The notes beneath the pieces are model-generated. The model saw only the letters and a list, made by a program, of their open reading frames with translations. It had not been told where the DNA came from and ran no database searches. From Candidatus Altimarinota bacterium (GTDB taxonomy: Bacteria; Patescibacteriota; Gracilibacteria; BD1-5; UBA6164), in the NCBI GenBank assembly GCA_028713225.1, contig JAQTOS010000008.1, positions 1-52,623 on the forward strand: a stretch of 52,623 nucleotides of DNA, written 5' to 3'. Position numbers and translations under genes: made by a program. This document shows, in pieces, positions 39,286 to 50,648 of this stretch (its first letter is position 1; each line of letters begins with the position of its first letter).

Positions 39286-41967
39286 TTAATAATTTCTATT
39301 GGCTGTTATATTCATCCAATCAGGAATGTATATAGTTCAAGCTTTAATTATATCATTAATAGTTTCTCAATCAATAGAATATCATTCTAGAATATCCATA
39401 CTTATTAAATCATATTTTAATTTTGATTCATTATTACTAATTAATGCAATTTTATTAATTAAGTCTAGTATAACATTTTTGATTTCAAATGTAGCATTTG
39501 TAGAAAGAAGTGTCACTATATTTTTTAATGATGATATTATTTCATTATTTCAATACCAAAAAACATCATAATTTTTGAAATTTTTTATTATGAAATTTCT
39601 TATGAAATATTCTAATCTAAAAAAGGTAGATTTATAAGCTTCTTCTATATCCACTACAGAGTATCATTTTTTTAAAGATAATGCAAAATTTTTGTTGTCT
39701 GTTCTATAGGGAGCTTTTTCTATAACTGCAGCAGTAAAATAATTTGTTTTATGATGATAAATAAGAGATATTTTAAACCCCATGGCTTCTTCTGAAAGTT
39801 CTTGTAATTCTTTTAATCTAGGAATAGATGTATAAGACCTATGAACTCAATTATCTATATAAATACTTCATGGGTTTGCTGAATTATGTATATAATCCAA
39901 AATGTTTTTCTTATATTCTCTTGAATCAATATGTGATGTAGATCTAATTGCTACCTGAAAATCTACTTTTGCAATTCAAGTATCATCTAGTTCAAAATCA
40001 TTAAATTTTGATATATAAATTCTTTCAAAATAACCTCAAAATAAGTCATAAAAATTATCAATTATATAAGTTTTTAATTCTTCAATTTTACTTGGATTAA
40101 ACTTTATAAAATCTAGAGATTCTTTTGAAACATCACTTACTCATTCTCATTCAAACATTTTAGTAGTTTTAGAAACAATACTTGAGTTATGAATAGCTTT
40201 TACATCATTTATATTAATATTAGATAATGATTCCATTAATTTAGATATGACTGTTGTTTCAGTAGATTTTTTATAATCATTTAAAAGAGTTTCAAAAAAT
40301 ATTATTGATACTTCTATGGGAATTCATAAATCATCGGATTTATCTTTTATATGAGGGAAAATATCAAAATAGATATAATCTCAAACTCAATAAAAAATTA
40401 TATCTTTTCATTTATTTGTAGCATATAAATCTTTTAAAAGAGTTCAATCTCAAGCCCCCCAATCTCTAAAATAAAATGGTCTTTTTTCTCATTCTAGTTC
40501 AGTTAAAAATTCTATTTGAGTATTTATTAAATCGGTAATATTATCTATTCATAAAATATCTGATACATCTTCTATTCATCTATTTACTTTCCAATCCAAT
40601 TTTTCATTTAGTTTAAGCCTTCATGCATTATCTATTTTATTTACCCATTCTTTTCTATAGAATTTATTGAAAATATCTACTTTAGTCTTGTCTGAAACCA
40701 TTATATTTATTTTATTTAAAACACTTTGTTTTACTCTATAAAAAGCTTCATCAAAAGATATATTTTCATTTATGTTTTTTGATGCACTTATATTTTTTAG
40801 ATTTCTTCTTACTTTTAAAATTTTGTTTTTAATATCCTTTATATATGCTAATAGAGCAAATGTATAAAATGATTCTCATATATCTTTTGCTATAATTCAG
40901 TCAAAATTTGAATCAAAATTAAAGTTTTCATATAGTTTATCTGGATTTTTATATTGTTTTAAATATGGTAAAACTTCAGAAATATTTGCTTCTAAAAATT
41001 TTTTATCATCAAAAAAACTTATTTCTGGGTGGAATTGTATTCATAAAATATTAGAATTTCTACTCCCCCATCATACGATAGTATCCGTTGCATTATCTTT
41101 TACCAATGGAAGTATTGAATTATGATATGAAGTTTTTAATAAATCAGAATCAACATATCAAGTTCTAGTGAAAAATGTCGAGAAATTTGAATTTAGTCAA
41201 TTATTATTTAATCAAGACATTATATTGTAAAATACGTGATTATCATATTTTATAGAGTTATTTACAGTACAATTTGATGGTCAAAATTGAGCAGGTCATT
41301 TATATGTTGCTATTATACCAGAACTTTCAGAATTTGTTATTCCCATCAAATTTGCAATAAATTGTTGTCCAAAACAAATTCATATAATTCTTTGGTTTAT
41401 ATAATGAGGAGAATAGTCATTACCAATTAATTTTATCATTTCGGCGAATCTTGATTCATAATGGCTTTTATCAATTGTATAAGTATCATTTAAACTTCAT
41501 CAAAAAAGTATTAGACTGTTATTTGAAATTTCATCGGTTTTAAAAATTTCTTCATCATGTTCTTTTGATAAATCAATATTGACTATACTTACAAATCTTT
41601 CAAATTCTTTTTCTCACAAGATTTTTTCTAAAACCTTTATTAGTAATTTATTTGTAAAACAATCATCTATATACAGATAAATATGCTCATCTTTTCAAGT
41701 TATTTTAGATAATTCATATAATTCTTTTTTTAGTTCAAGTTTTGCTATTTCTAATTGTAAGTGATCAGAAATATTATAATTATCTGATAGAGCGGTTTTG
41801 TTTATAACTTTAAAATCCCTATTTGTTAATATAGATATACTTTCTTTAATAGCTGTTTGAAGAGTTGGTAGTAATCATAGAATTTCTTGATATTCTCTAG
41901 ATTCTATGGGATTTATGGTACAAGTTTCTAAAAATTTTCGTATATATATTTCTTCAGTCCTTTTCAT
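39286..41967 (-). CDS. Class I glutamine amidotransferase fused to methyltransferase-like domain
   Basis: 893 residues, no membrane segment. Part one (about residues 100-330) is a class I amidotransferase: IICFGQQFIANLMG-type nucleophile elbow with Cys198 (GICFGQQ) and catalytic pair in GIQFHPEISFF (His313, Glu315). This domain normally frees ammonia from glutamine or hydrolyses gamma-glutamyl bonds. Part two (about 490-720) looks like a SAM-dependent methyltransferase: motif I YFRDWGAGDGTLLKDL, then KDIIFYGVGDYIYFDIF, a motif-IV-like VDFQVAIRSTSHID and SIYIDNGVHRSY. Residues 330-490 and 720-893 are not recognised. I know no named family with this order. It sits 22 bases after a sugar transferase gene and 30 before a histidine kinase, so glycan modification or signal control is possible but unproven. 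Confidence 0.75.
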
Positions 41968-41989
41968 TTATATTTTTTTATAATTTATT

Positions 41990-43453
41990 CTATCTTTTTA
42001 TGATAATCATAAAAGTCTTTATTATAATTTTTATGTCGATTAGTAAAGACCAATTTTCGATATAGAACAAATCTAACTTGACTTCATCTGAAAAATCATT
42101 CTTATCTCTACCATTTACTTGAGCCATTCCTGTAATTCCAGGTTTAATTGTAAGAAGTCTTTTTTCTTCTTCTGCATAATTATTTACTTCTCTTGGTTGA
42201 TGTGGTCTCGGTCAAACTAGACTCATATTTCCTAGAATTACATTGAAAAATTGAGGAAGCTCATCTATAGAATATTTTTCTATAAAATTACCAATTTTAG
42301 TTTTTCTTGGGTCATTTTCTATTTTATAAAGAGGTCCATTTCTAGTACTTCTTTCTTCTATTAATTTCTTTTCATATTTAAGAGCAGTATCTGATTTTTC
42401 GCTTATTCAATAAGAATCTTTTATACAATATTCCCATTTCATATATCTGAATTTATATAAATTGAATTCTGTTCAATGTAATCAAACTCTTCTATTTTTA
42501 TAGATTACTGGACCATTTGGATCTTCTAGTTTTATAGCAATAGCTACAAAAATCATAAGTGGAGAAAAAATTATAGTTCAAATAATTCAAGCAACGAAAT
42601 CTAAACTTCTTTTTATTACTCTTCACCAAGCATCAAGAGGAGTATTTTTTATTTCTATTAAAGGAATTTTATATAGCATACTGATTTCAGTATTTAATTT
42701 CGTAATATCAAAAGAGTTTGTTATATATCTATATCTTACTGCATAAATTCTAGAATATTCCCATATTTCTTGTAAATCTTTATTCGAAAAATCACTAGTT
42801 AAAAATATAATTTCATCTATTTTTCAATCTTTAATAAGCTTAATCAATTTATCTTTATTTCATAAATATTTAAGCTCACTATCTGATTTTGTATCGTTTG
42901 AATAACCAATTATTTCATATATTGAAGCCTTTTTAATATCTTCTATAATATCTGATAATTCATCCGTATTTTTATTTGATAAAAGTACTATTTTTCTTTT
43001 TTCTATTATTCAAATATTCAGCAAATGATTCTGAACTAAATTTATTATAATTCTAGATAGAATAACAAAAAATATAGATAATAAAGTCGTAAAAAGTATT
43101 ATTAATCTAGGTAGTTCTTTACTATATAGGAAATCACGAGCGAAATAAACTACTGCTGAGAAAAATATAAAAAAATAGATAGAATAGAAAATAATATCAA
43201 AAAATTCTTTTAACTTAGATGAACTAAGCTTCATCTTATAAAGAGAGTGTATAGCAAAAATTGAAATATATAAAAAAGCTCAAAATAAGGCAAAGAAAAA
43301 AAGCTCATTTTCACTTATATATTGTTTAGGTAAGATTATGTAAGGTAAATCATGATTTAATCTAACATCACGAGCGATAAAAAATGATGCAAAAACCAGG
43401 CTAAAATCAAGTGGAATTTTAATTATACTAAAAAATATTTCGTGTTTTTTCAT
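41990..43453 (-). CDS. Polyprenyl-phosphate sugar-1-phosphate transferase (exopolysaccharide initiator)
   Basis: 487 residues. Four to five N-terminal transmembrane helices, a central nucleotide-binding-like domain ([17 protein letters not shown]), one more helix ([19 protein letters not shown]) and the cytosolic catalytic domain: [55 protein letters not shown] and [14 protein letters not shown]. Such WbaP/EpsL-like enzymes put the first sugar phosphate on undecaprenyl phosphate for surface polysaccharide. It begins the leftward operon; no other glycosyltransferases are nearby. The LCP protein at 24097 could attach the product to the wall. Confidence 0.92.
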
Positions 43454-43553
43454 AAAAGTGTTTTTTAATTATTTTCTCTATTATATTTCTATACTTTTCT
43501 TGTCAACTTTAATTTAAGAAAGCTTATTCATTAAATTAAAAGTTTTGTAAAAA

Positions 43554-43596
43554 TATAAAAAATAGTCCAGAATCTCTGGACTATTTTTTAATGCAT
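43554..43596 (-). terminator. Terminator of gatC
   Basis: AAAAAATAGTCCAGA-ATC-TCTGGACTATTTTTT; the gatC stop codon lies at its right edge. Confidence 0.82.
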
Positions 43597-43878
43597 TATA
43601 TTTGATATTGCAATTTGATTGTTTATTACTTTTTGAGGAGAACAGGCAAGTAATTCTTTTATTTTTACTTCTTTTTCCTTTTCAGTATCTACTCTAAGTT
43701 TGCTTTTAGAATCAATAACTGAAATTGTAGGAATAACTCAAGTTGTATCAACTTGGTTTAGTGTATCCATATAGTTTAATAAATCATTTACGTTCCCAAG
43801 TATTTTTTCTTCATGAGCTACTTTTAATTTACTCAAATTATGTGTAATATTTTTTAAAATTTCTTGTGTTATAGTCAT
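43588..43878 (-). CDS. gatC: Glu-tRNA(Gln)/Asp-tRNA(Asn) amidotransferase subunit C
   Basis: 96 residues. Small helical subunit that holds GatA and GatB together for transamidation of mischarged Glu-tRNA-Gln. N-terminal helix TQEILKNITHNLSKLKVAHEE, central DLLNYMDTLNQVDTTGVIPT (the conserved LxxLNEVDTTGVxPT motif) and a C-terminal extension SPQKVINNQIAISNIMH, seen in many candidate-phylum GatC proteins. gatA and gatB are not beside it. The motif glycine is TGA. Confidence 0.85.
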
Positions 43879-43945
43879 TTTTGTATATATTAATTTTAAA
43901 TTAAAGATTTTCCTAAATTTACTCTTAATTTGTAAAAAATCAAGT

Positions 43946-44275
43946 ATGGATGAAAAAAAAGATTTAAAATCAATTCTAGCTATGGATGAACTTAGATTGA
44001 AATGAGCAAAAAGCTTCTTTATATTAGCTAGTTTTGTTTTCTTATTAAGCTATTTTTTTGTAGCATCAGAGTTTTATAGTGATATATTTATATATGTTTT
44101 AAAATATTCATATTTTGCTTTTATTACTTCACTTTTTTTGGTATTTTTCTTGTTTTTTAAAATTTATACAAAAAATATTAGTTTCTATATAATATCGCTA
44201 GTTTTATTTTTGCTTTATATTTGAGCAAGTTTAGTTATTTTATTTCCAAAAAATTTATTTTTAAATCTAATCTAA
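43946..44275 (+). CDS. Small membrane protein, unknown
   Basis: 109 residues. Charged start (MDEKKDLKSILAMDELRLKG) and then hydrophobic segments: FFILASFVFLLSYFFVA, YSYFAFITSLFLVFFLFF and FYIISLVLFLLYIGASLVIL. No recognised family. It heads a rightward run with the lipoprotein (8 bases gap), the TtcA-like gene (9 bases) and batA (11 bases), so it is probably the first gene of an operon. Confidence 0.6.
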
Positions 44276-44283
44276 ATTCTTAT

Positions 44284-44844
44284 ATGAAAAAATATATAAT
44301 CTTTTTATCTTCAGTATTTTTACTAAGTTCTTGTTTCTTTTCTTCTACAGCAACTCCTGTTGATAGTTCTAGCTTAAAACAATATGTTTGAAGTGGTTTT
44401 ACTATGTCTACACCAAATTCTTGGACTTTGATAGATAAAAATAGTTCAACTTTACCAAAGCCAAATTGATCTAGTATAGCTCTTGCTGTGACTTCTCCAG
44501 ATATGAAATATGGTTTTGCTAACAATATGCTTATTTTGAAAACAAAAGTAGCAAAAGATATATCAAGTAAAAATTTTTCAACTTTGAATAATGTTGGTTC
44601 AAGTAGAGATTACAAAAATTATTTAAAATTAGCTGAAGCTGATATTACTTTTAATGACAGTGTAATTTCAAGTTTATATACTTTTGAAGCAAAATACAAT
44701 GAAACAACTCCAAATTTAAAATTTCTTCAAACTGCTGTAGTTTGTCCAAGTTTAGATGCTTATTTCATAACTTTAGCATTAAATGTGGATATTAAAGATA
44801 CATCAAAATATGAAGATATGTTAAAAACATTTAAATGTAATTAA
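44284..44844 (+). CDS. Lipoprotein, possibly PsbP/DUF-like
   Basis: 186 residues. Signal peptide MKKYIIFLSSVFLLSSC with lipobox LLSSC, so it is likely lipid-anchored at the Cys and exported. The mature part starts with a Ser/Thr-rich linker, then GSGFTMSTPNSWTLIDKN, which looks like the first strands of PsbP-like folds (also seen in MOG1/PspA types); later LPKPNGSSIALAVTSPD and YTFEAKYNETTPNLKFLQTAVVC. It ends with Cys in FKCN. Function unknown. It sits in an operon with a membrane protein, TtcA-like and BatA genes. Confidence 0.68.
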
Positions 44845-44853
44845 AATAAAAAG

Positions 44854-45585
44854 ATGAAATTAGAAGATAGAGTTAGAAAAAAGATTGTTCGAGCTATAAA
44901 TGATTTTGGGATGATAGATGACTGAGATAAAATAATTTTATGAGTTTCAGGATGAAAAGATAGTATGTTACTTGCTTATATGCTTTCTGAAATCAGAAAA
45001 AGATCTAAGAAAAAATTTGAAATTATTTGAGTATATATTTACAAAAGATTTCTTATCACTTGTGAAGTAGATTTTGCAGAGAGAATGAGTTTTTTTGAAA
45101 AAATAGGAATTCCACTTGAAACTGTAGAAATTAACCTTCCAGAAGAATCAAAATTAAATCAGTGAGTTGGATTATCTTGCCAATGGTGTTCTTATGCTAG
45201 AAGAATTGCTCTTATGAAATTGGCAGACAAACGGAAAGCAAATAAAATTTGTTTATGACATCATTTAGATGATGAAGTTATAACACTTTACATGAATATT
45301 CTAGAGTGAAGAAGATTCAAAATAATGGATCCAATCAATAGAATGGATAAAATGGATGTGGCTTTTATTAGACCATTAAGCTATGTTAGAGAAAAAGATA
45401 TTAGAGAACTTTGTAAAGTACTTGAAATTCCATTTTCACCTTGTCTTTGTCCTATTTGAGAACAATGAAGAAGAAAAGAAATAAAAACTTTACTCGAAGA
45501 TATTGAAAAAAGAGAACCAGAGTTTATGGAAAAAATGTATTTTTCTGTAATTAAAGAACTTTATAAAGATATTTTAGAAAAATAA
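44854..45585 (+). CDS. ttcA: TtcA-like tRNA thiolation PP-loop protein
   Basis: 243 residues. PP-loop ILGVSGGKDSMLLAY near residue 31-45, a CQWCSYARR Cys pair near residue 110, LGHHLDDEVITLYMNIL near residue 132, and a second Cys pair in SPCLCPIGEQ near residue 200. This matches TtcA, which makes 2-thiocytidine at position 32 of tRNA and binds an Fe-S cluster through the Cys residues. Related TtuA/NcsA thiolases cannot be excluded. Residue 127 is CGG (45232-45234) in ADK[CGG]KANKI, where relatives have Leu, again favouring Trp. A CGA at KIV[CGA]AINDF lies where relatives have Lys or Gln, which would favour Arg: the CGA evidence conflicts. Confidence 0.85.
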
Positions 45586-45596
45586 ATAAATAATTT

Positions 45597-46583
45597 ATGA
45601 TATTTCTACAAAATTACTATTTTCTATTACTTATCATTCCATTTATTTTTTTGATTTCATTTTTTATATTTAGAAAAAAATGAATTAAGTCGCCTATAAC
45701 ATCTGATGTGTTTAAAGTTTTTCAAAAAAATACTTATCTAAAATATGTAAATATTATTTTAATTATAGCTATATTATCAGTTTTTACTGTGATTTTAGCA
45801 AATCCAAATAATGTGAATACTTCTCAAATAGAAAAGAAAAATGGTATAGATATTGAAATTCTTTTTGATATCTCTTATTCTATGAAAGCCGAAGATTTGA
45901 AACCAAATAGACTAGAAATAGCAAAAGAGACTTTGGTTAATTTTATCTCAAAAATTACATCTGATAGAGTAGGGTTGACAATATTTGCAGGAAAACCTTT
46001 TACTTCAACTCCTCTTACTTTTGATTATGACTTTTTAAAAGATTATATAAAAAATATAGATATAAATACTATAAATCAAAATTATACATATTTACAGGGA
46101 ACTGCTATGTGAGATGCACTTCTTATGTGAATAAAATCTCTTGATAATTGAGATAAAACTAGACAAAAAGTTATCATTCTTATGACTGATTGAGAAGCAA
46201 ATAAATGAATTGCTCCACTTCAGGCTGTTAAATTAGCTCGTGAAAAAAATATAAAAGTTTATACTATTTGAATAGGATGACTTGATCAAAGTTTTGTTTA
46301 TTTAACTGATAATCTAGGAAGAAAAACAAAAGTAGAAATAGGTTGAGTAGATGAAAAAACTTTAAAAGCTATAGCTGAAATTACAAATGCTTCATATTTT
46401 AGAGCAACAGATTCGGGTAGTCTTAAAAAGATATTTGAAGAATTATGAAAATTAAACAAAACTGATATAGAAGTAAAAAAACAAGTTTTGTATAGTCCAA
46501 CTTATGAAATTTTTGAATACATATTACTTGTTTTATTTATAATTTTTATGTGATTTAATCTTATTTATTTTAATAGAGATTAA
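45597..46583 (+). CDS. batA: BatA-type VWA-domain membrane protein
   Basis: 328 residues. Two N-terminal transmembrane helices (FLLLIIPFIFLISFFIF; VNIILIIAILSVFTVIL), then a von Willebrand A domain with the metal-ion site DISYS near residue 91 (DxSxS), TSTPLTFDYDFL, TAMGDALLMG and VIILMTDGEANKG, then a last helix at the C-terminus. BatA works with BatB/BatD and MoxR in an envelope complex linked to aerotolerance. Its probable partners (BatD, MoxR) are at 4812-6663, so the system is split between two loci. Located in an operon after ttcA and before the polA fragment. Shorter than E. coli-type VWA CoxE proteins. Confidence 0.9.
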
Positions 46584-46629
46584 AAAAGTAAATTTATAGA
46601 TAATTATTAAATAAAAGAATAAAATACTC

Positions 46630-48090
46630 ATGTCAAACATATACGATACAATACTAGGTGAATACATAAAAAATCCAGGTAAAAAATGACTTGGACTTGA
46701 TGATTTGGCGAAAAAATTATTTCAGTACGAAATGATAAGCTATGATAGTGTAACAAACAAAGGTAAAATAGATTTTTGCGATATAGACTTAGAAACTCGA
46801 GCTAAATATTCTGGAGAAGATGTTTATATGACATCATTACTTTATAAAAAACAAAAAGAAGAAAAAGTACCTGATAATGAAGTATTACAAAATATTGAAT
46901 TACCACTACTTGAAGTTATAAAAGAAATAGAACTAAATTGAGTAAAAATAGATAAAAAAATTCTTGAAGATTTAGGAGTTATTTTCAAGGATGAAATAGT
47001 TAAACTTGAAAAAGCTATTTTTGAAGAAGCTGGATGCGAATTTAATGTAAAATCACCAAAACAAGTAGGAGAAATACTTTTTGAAAAAATGTGACTTGCA
47101 TCAAGCAAAAAAACAAAAACTTGATTTTCAGTAGATGCTGAAGTTTTAGAAGAACTTGCAAGAGAAAATAATATAGCTAAATTATTACTAGAACATAGAA
47201 CTTTTCAAAAGCTTCAATCAACTTATATAGAATGACTTATTCCACTAATAAATCAAAAAACTTGAAAAATTCATACAAATTATAATCAAATTGTAACAAG
47301 TACAGGAAGACTTTCTTCTACGAATCCAAACTTGCAAAATATTCCTTCATCAGTTTGAATTGCCTGAGAAATTAGATGAGCTTTTATTCCAGAAAATGAT
47401 GATAATATACTAATTGCTGCCGATTATTCTCAAGTAGAAATCAGGGTTTTAGCTCTTATGAGTGGGGATGAAAATCTGGTAAATGCTTTTAAAAATGATA
47501 TAGATATTCACTATAACACAGCAAAGCTTATATTTTGAAAAGACGAAATAAACAAAGATGAAAGAAGAATAGCAAAATCTGTGAATTTCTGAGTAATCTA
47601 TTGAATCAGCCCTTTCTGACTTGCTAAAATGCTAAATATAAGCCAAAAAGATGCTAAATCATATATAGAAAAATTCTTTGAAAATTATCCAAAAGTTAAA
47701 AGTTTTTTTGAAGAAGTTATTAAAAAAACTGAGGAAACTTGATACACTGAAACTATGTTTGGGAGAAAAAGATACATAGAGTGAATCAATGATAGAAATA
47801 AGATGATTAAGCAATCAGCTGAAAGAGAATCTATGAATATGCCTATTCAATGAACTGCTGCTGATATCATAAAATTTGCTATGATTAAAATTTCAAAATT
47901 CTTGAAAGAAAATAATCTAAAATCAAAAATGATTATGCAAGTACACGATGAGCTTGTATTTGATGTTCCAAAAACTGAAAAAGAGTTTATGGAAAAAAAT
48001 ATCAAAGAAATTATGGAAAATATTATTTCCGGGGCTATAAAACTTACAGTTGATATAGAAAGTGGAAAAAACTGGAAAGAGTGTAAGTAA
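46630..48090 (+). CDS. polA: DNA polymerase I, N-terminally reduced (polymerase core)
   Basis: 486 residues against about 900 for full Pol I. The 5' nuclease domain and nearly all of the 3' exonuclease-like domain are missing; it begins within the latter (YDTILGEYIKNPGKKGLGLDDLAKK). The polymerase core is complete: thumb, TSTGRLSSTNPNLQNIP, motif A ADYSQVEIRVLA near residue 265, motif B RRIAKSVNFGVIYGISPFG near residue 315 and motif C QVHDELVFDV near residue 437. The region upstream is batA, so the lost part is not simply frameshifted. Without proofreading and flap nuclease it would fill gaps; primer removal must come from another protein. Start ATG 46630 is the only one ahead of the conserved text. 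Confidence 0.9.
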
Positions 48091-48151
48091 ACTTGAAAAA
48101 AAACATTTTTTGATTAATATCAAGAAACTTAATATTTAATAAAAAAGAAAT

Positions 48152-48610
48152 ATGAACTTAATGTGAATAGCACAATTTGCGATGAAAAGACCAACAGATA
48201 AAACAATAAGAATTTGAAGAATAGTATTTGGTTTAATTTTAATTTTAGCTTTGTATTACAATTTAATAATCTTAAATAAATGAGTAGAAACTACTTATTT
48301 TGGACAAGATTTAGCTAATTTTGAAATGACTATCAAATATATTCTTATAGCTCTTGGAATAGTTCCAGTGTTTATGTGAGCCTCTAATATTTGTTTAGCC
48401 AAAAAGAAATATGTAAAAATTATTCAAATAGTTTTCTGAATTTTACTTATGTTTGTAGCTGGAAAAGTTCTAAAAGCTTCCCCAAATATAGATATAGATT
48501 TCTTAATTTGATTTATGAGTTTATTTCCTCTAATAGCTTGAATTACTGGAAAATGTATAACTAGCAATTGTATGAAATACAAAGAAAAAATAACTAAAAT
48601 AAGAGTATAA
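48152..48610 (+). CDS. Small membrane protein, unknown (DUF2892-like beginning)
   Basis: 152 residues. The N-terminus, AQFAMKRPTDKTIRIGRIVFG, resembles the start of DUF2892-type proteins, followed by four hydrophobic segments (LILILALYYNLIIL, YILIALGIVPVFMGAS, IIQIVFGILLMFVAG, FLIGFMSLFPLIAGI). A C-terminal CITSNC with the nearby lone Cys may form a disulphide or metal site. Function unknown. It follows polA by 61 bases and ends in a terminator shared with pilT. Confidence 0.6.
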
Positions 48611-48652
48611 TAATAAAAAAATCGCGAATTAATCGCGATTTTTTTATTACAT
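48611..48652. terminator. Bidirectional terminator
   Basis: AATAAAAAAATCGCGA-ATTAA-TCGCGATTTTTTTATT between convergent genes. Confidence 0.87.
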
Positions 48653-49696
48653 TTCATCTTGAAAATAATTTATATAATCTTCAGTATTTATCTCTCAAGT
48701 TTCTGCTAATTTATCAGCATAAGTTTTCATAGAAACCATTCATTCAGACATTCACATTTCTATATTATTTGGAATTTGTGCAAAATCTCAGGCTCTTATA
48801 AGATTTTTTATACCTGGAGTCATAAACATAAGTTCATAAATACCTTTTCTTGCTTTTTTATCTGGAGTTGGGATAAGTCTTTGAGATAATACTCAAAATA
48901 AAGTATCAGCTAATTTATATCTAACAGAATGTTGTAATTCTGGTGGGAAAAAGTTTACTATTCTTGTAATAGTTTGAACTGACCCCGAAGTATGAAGAGT
49001 AGAAATAACCAAATGTCCAGTTTCAGCAAGTTCCATAGCCGCTTCAACTGTTTCTTTATCTCTCATTTCTCCTACCATTACGATATCTGGATCTTCTCTC
49101 ATCGCAGCTCTAAGTGCTGAAGCAAAACCTTTAGTATCACGACCAATTTCTCTTTGAGAAAAAATTGAATTTTTATCTTTAAATATGAATTCTACAGGAT
49201 CTTCTATTGTAATAATATGTTCTCTTCTATTTTCATTTATAGTATCAAGAATAGATACCATAGAAGTCGATTTACCAGAACCTGTTGGTCACGTAACTAG
49301 AATTAAACCTTGCATAGCTTTTGTAAATTTTTCTACTCATTTAGGTAATCCAAGTTCTTCTATTTTTTTTGGACTTCATGCAATTCTTCTCATAACAAAA
49401 GCAATTTTTCCAAGTTTGAAAAATGCATTTACTCTGAATGGAGTACCATCTGTATAAATATAAGCAAAATCTGCATCTTTACCATCAAGAAATGCTTTTG
49501 CCATATCTTTATCATTATTCATAAGTTCAATAAGTATTTCTTTAACTTTTGAATTATCAATAACTCATGCTTGTTGCAATTTGCCTAAGTGTCAATTTAT
49601 TCTGAATGCAATAGCTTCTCATTCAGAAATATGAATATCTGAAGCTTCGTTTTTTATAGCATATTCCAAGATTGGTGCGATTGTTAAATTAGCCAT
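48647..49696 (-). CDS. pilT: Type IV pilus retraction ATPase PilT
   Basis: 349 residues. N-terminal PAS-like region (YAIKNEASDIHISEGEAIAF, typical of PilT), then the RecA-like motor: Walker A TGPTGSGKSTSM near residue 130, Asp box IITIEDPVEFIF, Walker B DPDIVMVGEMRDKETV, His box HLVISTLHTSGSVQTITR, and the late ASGxx...AIRNLIREGK-like ending IKNLIRAGDFAQIPNNIEMG. Hexamer that depolymerises pili and powers twitching. GPTGSGKST glycines are partly TGA. Other pil genes are not adjacent; pilin-like proteins lie at 27704, 1 and 51743. Confidence 0.94.
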
Positions 49697-49726
49697 TTTA
49701 TTTATTTCTTTAAAAAGTATTTAGCA

Positions 49727-49760
49727 TTTAATCCCCAAAAAATGGGGATTAAATCATTGA
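49727..49760 (-). terminator. Hairpin between the coiled-coil gene and pilT
   Basis: TTTAATCCCC-ATTTTTT-GGGGATTAAA on the minus strand, 25 bases after the coiled-coil stop; weak T-tail, so it may act as an attenuator rather than a full terminator. Confidence 0.5.
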
Positions 49761-49784
49761 ATTTAGTTTAACATTAAGAGAGAA

Positions 49785-50486
49785 TTATGCAACTTTTTTT
49801 GTAGTTTTTTTATAGTCTTTATTATTTACTGCTTCACCTAATTTCATAGATTGTAGAGCTGTAATATTTGTTACAATTTGTTCATCTTCAGATTCTAAAC
49901 TTTTTACTTCAGATTCTAAATCTTTTACTTTTGCTTTTAGTTCAGCAATTTGTTTATTTAGATCTTCGATATTTATTGATTTACTATCTTTTAGAGCAAA
50001 TAGATTTGTTTTTCTAAGTTCTAATTTAGAAATAGTTTCATCTAGTATAGAATTTAAATCTCCAACAACTGAAGACATTTTATCAGTTACTTCCATAGAT
50101 AATTCTGGCATAGCGATAATTGCTTCAGATTCTACTTCTTTTGCTTCTTCCATTAAGAAACTTGGAGTTTCATCTAATATTTCTTCTTCTTTTTCTTCCA
50201 AAATTCCTGAATCAGTTGCATCCATAGAAAAGAAATTCATTGAATCATCTTCTTTTATTTCTTCAAAAGAAATTTCTTCTTTAGCTTCACTTGGTGTATC
50301 AAAAGAAAATCCAAAATCTATAGAAGAATCTTCTTGAATTTCAGTAGAAGCTTCAGGAACATCAAAAGAAATAATAGCTTCTTCTTTAGTCTCAGTAGGA
50401 GTATCAAAAAATAAGAAATCATTATCTTCAGTTTTTACTTCATCAGATACGATAAGTAAATCATCATTATTTTGTGTAGCAGTCAT
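49785..50486 (-). CDS. Acidic, coiled-coil protein of unknown function
   Basis: 233 residues. N-terminal 130 residues are extremely acidic and repetitive (blocks such as FDTPTETKEEAII, FDVPEASTEIQ, FSFDTPSEAKEE: degenerate repeats of about 18-25 residues with a core F[D/S]xPxE). Then a predicted coiled coil (ISKLELRKTNLFALKD; NKQIAELKAKVKDLESEVK) and a basic tail (YKKTTKKVA) typical of nucleic-acid or membrane contact. No known family. None of its few glycines is TGA. It lies 88 bases upstream of pilT on the same strand with a hairpin between. Confidence 0.66.
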   Translation of the reverse strand: MTATQNNDDLLIVSDEVKTEDNDFLFFDTPTETKEEAIISFDVPEASTEIQEDSSIDFGFSFDTPSEAKEEISFEEIKEDDSMNFFSMDATDSGILEEKEEEILDETPSFLMEEAKEVESEAIIAMPELSMEVTDKMSSVVGDLNSILDETISKLELRKTNLFALKDSKSINIEDLNKQIAELKAKVKDLESEVKSLESEDEQIVTNITALQSMKLGEAVNNKDYKKTTKKVA

Positions 50487-50552
50487 AATTAAATATGGTT
50501 AAATTTGTAAAACAAGTAAATCTTACCATAATTTTTTTTTAAATGCAAAAAT

Positions 50553-50580
50553 TTGAAATAAAAAAAAATATGAATATAAT
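50553..50580 (+). promoter_or_regulatory. Candidate ybaB promoter
   Basis: TTGAAA (50553) and TATAAT (50575) with 16 bases between; about 65-base leader to the ybaB ATG. Confidence 0.42.
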
Positions 50581-50648
50581 CAATTCCGCTAAAATAATGA
50601 ATTAAAAGCAAATATTCATTATTAATATTATTATTAATTATTTAAAAT

